DNA from: Gnetum montanum
Taxonomy: Eukaryota > Streptophyta > Gnetopsida > Gnetales > Gnetaceae
Direction: 5' to 3'
DNA: 49,833 nt
NCBI GenBank assembly: GCA_015680685.1
Contig: MNCI01011471.1
Coordinates: forward strand, 20,764 to 70,596
Positions within the stretch are counted from its first letter, which is position 1, and every line of letters starts with the position of its first letter. This document shows, in pieces, positions 9,432 through 20,540 of the stretch. A model generated the notes under the pieces. It did not search any database, was not told where the DNA came from, and worked only from the letters and a program-made list of their open reading frames with translations. The translations under genes and the position numbers were made by a program.

Positions 9432-12400
9432 TTGAAATTTAAAGGGCCTTTCCAGAGGGCCTTTTCTTTTTCCTGGGCCTGATCTACTACCTCCTCCATC
9501 ATCCTAGCTAGCATAGTGTCAAGATTCTGAGGCACGAACCCACCAACAGCCTCAAGTAGAGCCACCCATGATCCCTCCCTGACATGCAACTTCAGTGACC
9601 TGACATGTAACTCCAATGGATCCATCCACACTCCCTTCCCAACATGCAACTTCAACCACCTAACACGAACCTCTTGATCATTAGCCTCCTCAGTTAAATC
9701 CACCACCAGCAGTAGAGGGCAACGAGACTGTTGTTGCCCATACACAATACGAACCAGAGTGCTCCTTGGTTGTGGGGGCATAGAAGGCCGAGACACCTAC
9801 CACAAAGCCAAAATGAGCCTTGAATGCCATCCTTGTCTTTGGCGTTGTAGCATCGCCAGAAAGAACCACGACAGGTTGACCACACACCCTAGCCTAAGGC
9901 ATTTTAAGAAACTAAAATGCACACCCTGCAACTTCCAAATGTTGCTAGAGTGCACAAAAAATTGGTCAACTAGTTTAGTGGCATCCTGCCAAATCGACGA
10001 GAGTGCCAATTTGGGAACCTGACCACTCCTTGTCTTGGGCATCGGCCCAAAAAAGAAAGCCTTAGCATCTTGGAGACCATGGTCCCTAAGCAGGATTGTT
10101 TAACCCCCTATCAGCACCCCAAACCCTCTGCAATCACCTCCTTAGTCGGTGCAATCTGCACTCCCTGAAGAAGTGTGTGGTCTCCTTGCCAGTTCGTGTA
10201 GAATTGTCCATCCTCAAGGTCTGGCTCCCCTTGGAGCATGGGTAGGAGGTTAGCCTAGCCCACTTGCAAAATCATATTTCAGAGCATCAGATTCTCCTAG
10301 TAGCCCATACTTGGTAGCTCAAAATGGGTGTAATCCCCATTGCTGAAACTGCTTCCTACCAAAGCTGGAACCCCATAGCAGCAATTTACGTTGGCGGAGG
10401 CAATGATAGCTTGCGAAAAATCCAGTGATTGCATGCCTTCCAAACTGACCATAGCACTGTCACATTCCTGGAATCACTGTCGAATTGTAGTAAAGGATAG
10501 ATGTTCACTGCCTGCCAAATGCAGACGGTAAAAGGGCAGTAATAAATAAAATGTGCAATAGTTTTGGTAGCCGCCATGCAAAGGGGATGAGTGTCCATGT
10601 TCACCCCCCATCGTTGCAAAACCGCCCAAACTGAGATGGTGGAGTGATTCACCAACCAAATAAAGGTTTTTATTTTCTTGGGTAGCTTGCCCTTCCATAT
10701 CCCCCGCCATTGCTTGATCGTTGGATATTTGTTCTTAATGAGTTGATGTCAAGACACACCCATCAGCCTGGAGTCCAAGGCCACCTACACATGCCTACAA
10801 AGAGCACACGAAATATGAGAGTCTTGTGCTCCTACCTTCCACTGCATATATTTGTTGTTCATAATTGTGATCCATTAAGTGGGGCTATGGCTTTGTTGCA
10901 TTAGCTTGTGAAGAAGGCCTTGATGCCCCCATAGCAGCAATGTCTTGTAACTTGATGATACCAAGACCCCCGACGTCCTTAGGTCTAGCTATCGTATCCC
11001 AATTGACGAAATGTAGATCTCCCCCTCCTCCCAACCAAGTAAAATTTCTTATCACTTGATCAACCTTGTATAATATGTGCAAGGAGGGAGGCCATCGAAG
11101 CTGTGTAACATGCCATAGTTGAAAGCACTAATGTAGCCAACAAAGACTTCCCAACCCAAGTTAGGAACTGAGCTGTCCAATGATCAGTCTGTTTTTGCAA
11201 CCCCTAGAGGGTAGTCCATGCATGCCTTTGATGCCAATCATAAAGAGGTAGCCAAAGGTAAGTGTCCCGTAGGGTGCCAAGCAAGACACCTAGAATTTGC
11301 ATGATTAACCCCTTCACTTAAACATCTGTGTTGAGCAAGTGCACTGTAGACTTACCCCTATTGATTTCTAATCCAATCTCCTCTACCATTCTTTGTAGTG
11401 CTCTGTTTATCGTTGTTGCCTGGGAGACAACAACCTGAGAAAATAAAATGGTATCATCGGCGTAGTGTTCCACCAGACAATCAACTCCAACAAACCTCTA
11501 ATCCCCTCTAACTTGCAATAAGTTTGTAAGGTGTCCATCACCAGAATAAATAGATACAGGGAGAGAGAGGATCCCCTTGTCTTAAACCCCTTCCAATGGA
11601 TGAAAACCCCATAGCTTCCCCTCCAAGTCCAGAGAAAAGGCCCTTGACGTTTGGCTGTGCATGCATAAAATAAGGAAATTTTTGTCGAAGCCCATGTGCA
11701 AGATGAATTCTTTGAGAGAGTGCCAACAAACGGTGTCATAAGCTTTATTAATATCTAGCTTAAGATGCATATTTGGGTATTTGGTCACCCGTAGGGAATG
11801 CAGCACCTCCTGCACTAGGATAACCTGGTCCTAATTGAACCTTCCTTTAATAAAATTCACATGTTGTTGTCCCACCAAATGTAGCATCAGAGGCCCCAAT
11901 CGAGCAACCAACAACTTAGTGAATAGGCAAAGGAGTGTATTACACATTCCAATAGGCCTAAATTGAGGAGGATCTGTGGGGTTGGCAGTTTTGGAAATTA
12001 GGACCAATCAGGAACAGTTGATCTCCTTGCAAACCTATTGCCAACTCAACATTGCATTGAAGGCATCCAAGAGATTTTCCCCTAGAACATCGATGAAAGC
12101 CTTAAAGAACTCCACATGCCAACTGTCAAGTCTTGGTGCCTTCCCAACCTTCATCAAAGCAAGAGCCCCATCGAACTCCTCATGAGAAAATGGTTCTAGC
12201 AACTGTTGATTATCCTTCTCATCCAAAATTGGGTGTGCATCAAAAGAGGTGCAGTCTCCTTCCGTTGCTAGATGTTCAACTAGTAATTCATCATGGCATG
12301 TGCAATCTCTTGACCACTAGCAACTATTTTCCCCCGAAAAGTTAGACTATGAATCTTTTGGAGAGACTGACCGAGTTAGCTGTGGCAAAGAAAAAGTGAG

Positions 12401-12900
12401 TGTTCCTCTCTCCCTCCTTGAGTCCGCAAGCATACCCCCACTGTCACTAGTAAGCTTCCTCCTCAACATCTAGGCTCTATAGCTTTGCCAACACTTGACA
12501 TTTAGCATTGTCTAGGCTTGGACCCAAATCTTGGTCCAGTTGAATCTGCGACAGATGTTGCAATAGTTTCTCTTTGTTGGATCTAAAGGAGAACTTATCT
12601 CCCATCCTCAACACTCTTATCATTTGTTTAAGGTAGTTTAACCCTAGCTTGAGAAACTCCCGGGGGTCAACCCATGATGAATAGTTCCTCCAGATCTCTT
12701 CCACCATCGGTTGCAACCATAGCTTAGCAATCCAAAATCGTTCGAAATGGAACAGTGCAGACCTCTCAGAAATCATCTCCCACTTGGCACAGAATTGATC
12801 GATGGTTAGAAGGTAGTCGCTTTTTTTCATGAACATGCACCCCCCGATTCATCAGAATATCCAAGTTGAACCACACTCTATCAATCTTTGTCATGACTTG
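9432..12900 (-). pseudogene. LINE ORF2: endonuclease-RT linker through RT, zinc end and mobile-domain-like extension
   Basis: Read right to left. The linker (12836-12477; FERFWIAKLWLQPMVEEIW) is followed by RT motifs: AFIDVLGENLLDAFNAM, PQFRPIGMCNTL, MHLKLDINKAYD, and an intact HYADDTILF with YADD at 11464-11453. Next come LEINRGKSTVHL, the degraded zinc end (10655-10560) and WSVWKACNHWIF. The extension then gives SAMGITP, GEPDLEDGQFYTNWQGD, GLQDAKAFFFGPMPKTRSG, IWKLQGVHFSFLKCLRLGC and VVNLSWFFLAMLQ (about 10330-9800), and ends in an acidic linker with LLLVVDLTEEAN. Frames shift several times. It stops abruptly near 9432 at the start of the coiled coil; the coil and terminal module are found inverted beyond the other end (12944-13540). 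Confidence 0.8.
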
Positions 12901-12943
12901 GTCATTGTCCTTTCTTCAATTGCTCCATGTGAAACAACAATGA

Positions 12944-13540
12944 GTGGCTATGGAGGCCGCAGCTGCGGCGCGCGACACTGAATGCAAGGAATGGGAAGCC
13001 AAATGGGATGAAGCCCTCACACAAGCACGGATCGAAATGGAAACCCATTTCCGCGAACAAGAACAAGAGATAATACAGCAGCAAGCCTTGTTGGTAGATG
13101 TGGCCCAGGCTTGTTTCGTGGATGAGATCCGGGCCCAAGTGTGAGAAAAAATGATCTAGGAGGAAACCACTCGAAGAGAGCGTGAGGCGGTTGAGCAAGC
13201 TCAGTAGGAGCGGGAGCAGGAGGAGGAGGAGCAGAGACAACACCAGTTAGATTGGACACACGAGCAGAGCATGCGCCAATGGCTGAGGGTTGGATGATGT
13301 CCATACATCATCCTGGGCATCAACTATGACTGCATGTGGGGGGAACTCTGGCGCCACATCTGATGGACTTCAGCACACTTCTACTTAGATGGGGGGACGT
13401 CGACAAAAGAGCGGAGCCGCCATGAATCAGCCATGCAACGACTCCAATAGGCTGCCAGTTTTGTGGACTCTGAGCTTCATTGCAACACGTTGGATATTCT
13501 CCATGCCCTCGAATTCTACACTACGTTTGTCATAGGCTGT
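12944..13540 (+). pseudogene. LINE ORF2 coiled coil and terminal module, inverted relative to its neighbours
   Basis: The coiled coil MEAAAAARDTECKEWEAKWD and EMETHFREQEQEIIQQQ is followed after several TAGs by an EQ-rich stretch and the terminal module (CPYIILGI, GELWRHI, AHFYLDGGTSTKERSRH, AASFVDSELHCNTLDILHALE). In element order it continues where the reverse-strand copy at 9432-12900 stops, so the two may be halves of a single 5'-inverted insertion. No 3' UTR or A-tail follows, because another reverse-strand LINE segment begins at about 13530. Confidence 0.65.
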
Positions 13541-14339
13541 TGACCAACCCATAGCGGCACCATTTTTTAAGCAAAGCAAAGTGGATGCCCTGGAGTTTTG
13601 ACTCGTTTCCTGACTGCACAAAATCAGTCCACAAGATCTGCAGCTCTGGCCCAGATTGGGGGCAAAGAGGATTTGGGAACTTGTTGGCTTTGCGTGCGTG
13701 GCATTGTCCTATTGAAGAAAATTTCGATATCTTGCAGACCACGCGTGGAGGGTAGAATGATTTCACCATTGGCCTAGGCCCCTAGACACCTAGCGATTGA
13801 GGACTCTGTGATGATGACCTCAGTGCCCCTAAAATAGGTTCGATCCTTATGCCAGTTAGCGAAAAGGTGTCGTCTGGGAGGGCCTGTTCACCCACGAGCT
13901 GTGACAAGATGTCATTCCAACCACACCGCTCCACCAATTCCCACAGCTCCTTGTCTTCCTGGAACGTTGCATAGTCAAGCTTGTAAGTCGGCGTGACCCC
14001 CATTGCGGCTTCAATCTCTCTCCATGCAACTTTGACTTGGGAAACCACCTGTGGAGAGAGAGAGAGAGAGAGAGANNNNNNNNNNNNGGGGGGCGCTAGT
14101 CTATGTAGTTGGAAAATTTTGCGATTTCGTAGCTTCCACACTACCCATAAAAGTAGTGTGGCTTGAGAATTGCCTGTTAATTTAATTGGGGGAGTTTCCC
14201 ACCATGTGGAGCACATGTAGGCGCATTGAGAAATGAAATGCTGAATGGTCTCGGGCACGGTGCCACACAGTGGACAAGTGTTGTCAAGAATGAGGCCCCG
14301 TATGCTTAAAAGTGCCTGTACAACATTGCGGTGCCACAC
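13530..14339 (-). pseudogene. LINE ORF2: zinc end fused to mobile-domain-like extension
   Basis: One frame runs from the zinc-binding end (TCPLCGTVPETIQHFISQC, about 14285-14230) through SQATLLLWVVWKLRNRKIFQ into the extension (EIEAAMGVTPTYKLDY, KELWELVERCGWNDIL, GEQALPDDTFSLTG). After frame changes it ends with ESKLQGIHFALLKKW near 13560. This is direct evidence that the RT end and the extension belong to one ORF. A run of GA and an N gap (14053-14087) interrupts the linker without destroying the frame. It lies head to head with the forward-strand segment that follows. Confidence 0.8.
14053..14087. other. GA microsatellite followed by a 12-base assembly gap
   Basis: About twelve GA repeats end in N at 14076-14087, followed by GGGGGG. 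Sister LINE copies have an ordinary LPPPAQ-type linker here, so the microsatellite is either a local expansion or a gap-edge artefact. Confidence 0.8.
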
Positions 14340-14344
14340 AGTGG

Positions 14345-15306
14345 ACAGGGGTAGGTAGATATGGGGGGTGGGGACTGTGCGCCACGTCTAGTGGTGTCAG
14401 TGTTCGAGATGGTGGCATGGGTGAGGGAGGAGGAACAAGCGCTTTGGGAGGCCAAGTGTGCCTGAGGGAGGAAGAGAGGGAGGAGGAACATGCACTTTGG
14501 GAAACCAAGTGCCACTATAGGGAGGAAGAGTTCTAGTGGTAGCTAGAATTGTTGGAGCAATTGCAAGCCAAGGCCACCAAGGAGGAGAAGATTAGTAGGG
14601 ACTTGGTAGAGGCAGTGGCTTTGCAGGTGCTAGAAGTAGACATTCAACAATGCATTAGGGAGGAGCTGGTGGAGGAGGCATGACTCTAGGAGGCCTAGGT
14701 GTGGGAGACACAAGAGCAGTGGGAGTAGGAGGAGGAGGCAGCTAGATGGATTGGGTGCATGTGGATGGAGCAAGGGCTTGGTTGCATCAGTGGCGATGCC
14801 CTTATGTCATCATGGATATTGGGTGCAATGTGCCATGGGTAGCGTTGCAACAACATATCCATCGGCAAGGGAAGGTGCTGCACCTTGATGGAAAGAGGGA
14901 TGCAGTGGAATGTGTGCGGAAGGTAGAAGCATTTAAGAACTTCCAGTAGGCGGTGATCTTCGTGGATACAAAATAGCATAGGGCTGTTTTGGATGCCATC
15001 CATGACCAAGAATGGAATATCTGTCCGTGCGTGTGGCTTCCTTATTGACTATAGGTGGGTTGGGATGGTAGGGGTCCACGGGTTGTTCTTAGGTTTTGTG
15101 ATTTTGTCTAGTTTTTCTGCATCTGACAAGGATGGGAGGGTTTGAACAGCTTGGGGATGACAGGTTGCTCAATTTTGTATTGGGGGAGGGGGGTGTTTGT
15201 TCCCTAACTATCAAAAATATCAGCAACGGGTGAGAACTGTTCTACTTTTGTAATCTTCTTGTAAATATGTATGTTTGATTAATACATCCAGACTTTTTCC
15301 CAAAAA
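14345..15306 (+). pseudogene. LINE ORF2 coiled coil, terminal module, 3' UTR and A-rich end
   Basis: The coiled-coil part (ALWEAKC- and ALWETKC-like repeats, then LEQLQAKATKEEKISRDLVEA) has many TAGs. The terminal module at about 14755-15055 is the best preserved of the six: RCPYVIMDIGCNVPWVALQQ, HIHRQGKVLHLDGKRDAVEC, VRKVEAFKNFQ, AVIFVDTK, AVLDAIHDQEWNICPCVWLP. A 3' UTR follows, ending TTGATTAATACATCCAGACT then TTTTCCCAAAAAA at 15306, the family's terminal motif. It abuts the inverted 13530-14339 segment, giving the structure expected of a 5'-inverted LINE insertion. Confidence 0.75.
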
Positions 15307-17665
15307 ATATGGAAAGGAGAAACAACAATAAATATGATATATGCTAAGTTTGAACACCATGATGGATTAACATGGTTCCAAACTTTGACATCTACATTAA
15401 TAAATTTTTTAGCCTCATGATTTGACATTGAGAGAAATGTAGGTTTGAACAAAGGACCATTTAACAATGATTTGGGACATGACAGCTCTCTTACCTCAAA
15501 ACTGACCCAAAAATGTTAAATGAAACAGAACATGTGCACTTAACAGAAGACGCCAAAAATCCTCATTATGCATAGCTTTAATTTTAATATTAAAATGAGT
15601 ACTCAATGGACTATTTGGCCATTCAGCTATGCTACACTAAGTCTTCCAACCCTACAACATCTTGTGGCCCACACAAGAAGAACACCAATGTTGGATAAAA
15701 TGATGGGAGTTAACAACATCAAGCAACTCCAAGAATGAAGCCCTTGCAACCCACACAAGAGATCACGAGCCTTGGATAAAATGATAGGGGGCATTTCTTT
15801 TATAAAACAAAAATAATTACAAAAATATAAAATACTAGCTGCACATGACACAAGAAAATGCTAACTCATAAGCCCAAAACATGCATACCAAAAATCAAAT
15901 CCAAGACACATGAGAGACTCCATGGATGGCTCACAACTCACAAGAAATCCCACGTGCCCTCATTAAATAATTCTTACTTGTCCAAGCCAATACAACTTCA
16001 AACACTTACTAAAAAATTTTGAACAAGGGTTTGAAAGACATGTTTAAAGTTGAACTTGATCAATTTGTGGTGGGAGAAGACACCTCAAAGTTGGGTTGTT
16101 GTCTAGCCAATAGTCTCAAGAAATCAACTTCAAATTGCAGGTCTAAGGTGCTGCCAAAATTCCCTCACAAAATCAGAGAAAACAGTCCCTTCAATAAGTC
16201 AAATAGTCTCCAAAATCAATCCTAAAAGCCTTCAACAGCAGCAGCAAAATTCACCTCCCAAGAGTACACAAGAACACTCAAGACAGCCCAAGAGATGGCT
16301 GAGAACAAGCAAGGAGTAACCACTCTTCTTTTTCGTTTCTCAATTCCTCACCCCTCCAGCTAGCATAGTCTCCCCTTCCTTGTCCAAAAGTTAAAATGAG
16401 AGCAGACACCCCCTCTATTCATAGGATGAAGGAGACCCTAAGGCTTGGGTAAATACTTGTACACAAAATTTTACATGATGGGCAAACAGTAGACAACCCA
16501 TTTTTCAAAAATCCATTTTATTATTCATGGCATCATTGCTACTTGACTCGGACAAGTAAGCCCTCATGAGGAAGTAGACACACGAAATTGAGAACACTTA
16601 AGAGAGTCACAAGGTCCCTATTGAATGAGTCATTTGTCCCTTTTTCAGCCATTAATATGAAGTGGACAATTTGCATATAAAATAAATGTCATCATAAGCA
16701 TGTCATAGAGCATCCATCACCCTTCCACATTGACTTTTCTCATGAACCCTACCTTTTTGTCTTGTTTTAATTCACTTTTTAGTTTATATGCTATGAGGGT
16801 TTCTAATTATTTTTGGCTTTTTATCTATTTTTGACCTTTCCTATAATTTATCTACTAAAAATCATTGATACTAAACTTTTTGTCCATCCAACATTTTACA
16901 CATGCCGAGCTAGTTATAATGAGCACAAACATACCATAACTACCATGTTAGAAATTAATATTTTGAGTGAATCAAGGAAAATATGGTCCCATCATGTACT
17001 TTTTTAATCATTTAACATTAAAATCTCAAAATCTGGGGCTCAAATTGAAAAACTGACTGTAGATCTATACTCTAGTTGTAAAGCTGAATTAGTCCACCAA
17101 ATTTGAGTGTGATTCGTCAACTTTGAATTTTAACATATTTTAATTAATTAAAGATTTAATAATTAAAATATTTCAACCAAACATTAAAATAAACCATAAA
17201 TCCACATTATGTTAATTTTCTGATATTATTCTAAAATAATGCCAGACTTTGCAATGCTCATTCATTAATAATATATATAAATGTAAAATAATAAAAAAAT
17301 AGACAAAAAATAGAAATAAATAGTAATCTTGCTTATGTCACCTAAACAAAGATCTTCATATTACTAAGAAGTATTAGACACATCTACAAATATATATAAG
17401 CTTTAAAACAAGTTAAAGTCCAAGTATTTAATAGAGTACTAAGGTCACATGTACAAATGTGGGGTATTACATCAGCTCAAGTTTCCTTTTTATTTGTTAA
17501 TTTCTGTAGTAGCCAAAATCTTCCCTTGTTGCAATAGTCTTCTCTTTTTGTTGTTTATTTGCTGCTTCAACTACAATCTTCTTTTGTTGTTGTTGATCTT
17601 CTCTTTTTGCCATCGTCTTCTTCTTGCTATTGGTTTGCTATTCCAACCACAATCTCCTTTTGATG
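15307..17665. other. AT-rich intergenic sequence without recognised genes
   Basis: Two imperfect copies of a block containing CCCACACAAGA and TTGGATAAAATGAT lie at about 15658-15705 and 15744-15792. The part from 16230 to 16500 (CTCAAGACAGCCCAAGAGAT ... CTATTCATAGGATGAAGGAG) looks like a weathered LTR, but I could not find paired ends or coding sequence to support it. From 17500 to 17665 there are pyrimidine-rich near-repeats leading into the 1.2-kb tandem unit. Confidence 0.4.
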
Positions 17666-18855
17666 TTCATTTTCAGTTACCTCCCTTGTGATTGAGCCCT
17701 TCTTCTCTCTTCTGTGCACACACACTTTCTACGTTTTTCTCCCTTTTTTCTGTCTTTCTTCCTAGGCCTTTTTATTCACTTCGGTTTTGGTTCCAAATTC
17801 AATTTCTTTAATGTAACTGAATCTTTACTAAGAATGGTTTTCCCTCTCTCTCTCTCTAATAAATAAAACCTTTTTCCACACCACCTAGTCATGAGTTCAA
17901 TTCTTTTCCTGATCACTCTTAAAAATTAATGAAAGTATATTCTAATAGGTTACAAGTTCAATTCCCTAAGCTGCAACTTTCAATATTTTGAAATTCTAAT
18001 TCTATGAAGTCTCAGGTTCGATTCTGTTTGATCTCACATAACAAAAAATTGACAAGCATAAAATATTTAACCATAATATCCACCTCTGTTCCTTCTTTCT
18101 TCAGCAACATGTCACATCTAAATTTGTTAGTAATAAATATGTAGTTGTGCTTCATTTTCAGCAACATTTCTCTTATAAATCAAGTCATAAGATGCAATGG
18201 AAGAGATTTCAAAATGACAATATAAAAAAGTGCAAGTCCAAGAGTTAAAGCCAAGTGAAGCACCTTCTCTTTCAGGCCATCAACAATGCAAAAGTTTCTA
18301 TTTCATGTTTGTAACTTGTTATCAGATTGTCTTCTGATTCCTTGAAGTGTCATAACATGACCTTTTTACAACTATGGAAGGGGTACATATATTCTAATAA
18401 CTGATGAAGCTCTTAAGAATAGTGCAACACCAACACACATAACATTCTACATATTCATTATTTAAAATAATACAACTATGATATACATAATATTCCTGAT
18501 TCATAGATGAGGTTCCTTCCACTTGATTCATTAGTCAAGTTCCTTAGCAACATGTGCATAGGTATATATATTTAAAAGAATAATTCATACTAGGCAAAAC
18601 ATACCTCTTTTAGGCCTTGAAGCATAACATAAAGAATCTTTGTTTCTTCTTCTCTTTCCAAATTTGATTGCTGAATAATTAGAATTTGTATAGTAGCCCT
18701 TAAAAATAAGATATCCAAAACTTATATAAATACATAGTGAAGCAAGTACATAAGATACTGACATTGATACACACACAGAGTTCACATAGAAACATCTTAA
18801 TTGGTTTAAAAAGTCATTTCAATTCACATAGGTCATGCAACACAGTCTCTTTTTA
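17666..18855. repeat. 1.2-kb tandem unit, copy 1
   Basis: This begins near ACCTCCCTTGTGATTGAG (17679) and contains the landmarks TTATTCACTTCGGTTT, CACCTAGTCATGAGTTCAAT, GTCTCAGGTTCGATTC and ATACAACTATGATATACATA. It ends near GGTCATGCAACACAG. The whole series recurs in order about 1196 bases later in copy 2. No coding content is apparent. The unit is of unknown nature; short B-box-like GTTCAATTC and GGTTCGATTC strings occur in it but without A-boxes. Confidence 0.8.
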
Positions 18856-18861
18856 CTGATG

Positions 18862-19190
18862 TGCATTTCTAGCCACCTCCCTTGTGATTAAGCTTTCCTT
18901 CTTTCTCTAACATGCACACACTTTCTCCCTTTTTTCCTTTTTTCCTTTCTTCCTAGCCCTTTTTATTCACTTCGGTTTCAATTTGAAATTTAGTTTCTTT
19001 AATGTAACTGAATCTTTACTGAAAATGGTTCTCCTTCTCTCTTTCTTTTTTTTAATAAATAAAATCTTTTTTTTTTCATACCACCTAGTCATGAGTTCAA
19101 TCCTTTCCATGATCACTCTTAAAAATTAATAAAGTATATTATAACGGGTTGCAAGTTCAATGGGTTGCATGTTCAATTCCTTGAGTTGCA
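18862..19190. repeat. 1.2-kb tandem unit, copy 2, left part
   Basis: Homologous to the start of copy 1 (CCACCTCCCTTGTGATTAAG at 18873 onward), up to AATTCCTTGAGTTGCA at 19175-19190. There the LINE is inserted; the unit resumes at 24682. Confidence 0.8.
19175..19190. repeat. Left target-site duplication of the 19.2-24.7 kb LINE
   Basis: AATTCCTTGAGTTGCA at 19175-19190 corresponds to AATTCTTGACTTGCA at 24682-24696. Copy 1 of the tandem unit shows the undisturbed target (AATTCCCTAAGCTGCAAC), confirming the insertion site. Confidence 0.8.
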
Positions 19191-19319
19191 GGGGGCAGGG
19201 CACCCCCTATAAACGACATGCCGTTAAAGAAATTATGCACAGAGATCACTATGACATTGTTTGTTTGTAAGAAATGAAGTTGTAGCTCCGAAAATTTGAG
19301 TTATTGCAATGGACTAATT

Positions 19320-20540
19320 GGCATGTCCAGTAGATGGCCTGTCATGGCTGCTCTCAGGGCCTTGCTATTTTATCCAGATTTCGGTTCCACCCCTTGGATG
19401 ATTTAGATTGAAGCATCACGGTTCACTTGCCTTCACTAGGAATTTGGCTCACCAATTTCTACGGGGAAAGGGATTGGGAGAAACGTCTCTTTGAGTTGAG
19501 TAGAATTGTTGTGTTGATCCTTGACCATTGTGTTAAAATCAGATCTGAAAACAATTAGATCTGAAAACACACTACAAATGCTCTAGAAAAATTATTAGAA
19601 CCCTATAGATCTGAATAAATCATTAGAGGCAAAATATTGCACTGTAGCAGGTCAAGAAACACTATAAATCACTCTCAAAACGTTCTAAACTCTAGCAAAC
19701 ATTTGCTGTGATAACAAAATGCAAGCAAAATGAAAATAGTAAAAATAGCACAAGAACACAGAGAGTTATGTGGTTCGGGCCCTTTTTACCCTACTTCCAT
19801 AACAATGCTGATCTGCCTTCTATTCTTCTCAAATCTTCAGGACACAAGCCGTCCTTGTAATTTGTCCAAACACCCAATTTGTTATTCCAACAGATCTCAG
19901 ATCAACACCAACAAGACTTACGTCTCCAAGGTAAAACCTTGATACAATGCTTTCACTTCAAAGCACACCCAAAAGGCTACCCCAAGCCTTCTATTTATGA
20001 AGAAACATGAGGACCAAACCCCAATCCTAATACATGTGGGATAAAACACATCCCCACATCAAATGCAACATAAAAGGAAATACAACAATTAATGTATTTG
20101 TCTTCATTTTTCCAACACATTGGTGTTGAGTTGTGGTGGGGGATTTTAATCAAAGACTTTATGTGTGGGAGAAGATTGGTGCTGAGTGCACGAAACCGTT
20201 GGGTGTAGATCTTTTCTTACAATTCCTTCACCAACATGAGTTGGTTGATTTAGAGATTATGAACTGCCATTACACTTGGAGAAATTGAAGGAAAGGCACT
20301 GCTAGAGTGATGTCTTGTATTGATTGGGTGTGGATGGGAGCTTTGCTTTTGCTTCAACAGGAAGTATGTGTTACATGTACCAAACGAATGACCTCTGACC
20401 ATAGGTCGATGATTTGTCAAATTGGGAGGAAACCATGCATTTTTGCTTTGCACTTTCATTTTGAGCAAGCATGGCTTATGAAAACCTTGGTTAAGGCCTT
20501 TGGTTACCACAATCTGGGAGAGGTACCCATTTGGCCATGA
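19320..20540 (+). pseudogene. LINE endonuclease domain, split by a solo LTR
   Basis: Left of the LTR the frame reads LGIWLTNFYGERDWE (about 19436-19480). Right of it VVVGDFNQRLYVWEKIG carries the conserved GDFN (20139-20150), followed by LPLHYTW-like NCHYTW and the catalytic-type SDHR at 20394-20405. These are the motifs of the apurinic-type endonuclease that nicks the target for LINE insertion. Stops include a TGA in place of Trp just before VVVGDFN. The frame changes once, between about 20500 and 20545, on passing into the linker to the RT. The N-terminal part is missing because the element is truncated at 19191. Confidence 0.75.
19526..20122. mobile_element. Solo LTR (19531-20117) with 5-bp target duplication
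   Basis: A 587-bp segment beginning TGTTAAAATC and ending TTCCAACA is flanked on both sides by CATTG (19526-19530 and 20118-20122). Outside the repeat the LINE endonuclease sequence joins up with one copy of CATTG. It has the inverted TGTT...AACA ends of an LTR and no internal region, so it is most simply a solo LTR left by recombination. It contains an AGAGTTATGTGGTTCGGGCC stretch of the kind common in plant LTRs. Its family cannot be told from other elements in the window. Confidence 0.85.

Noticed and set aside
16230-16500. Possible weathered LTR
   Set aside because: Wording resembles plant LTR R/U5 sequence, but no paired TG...CA ends, target duplication or coding sequence could be tied to it.
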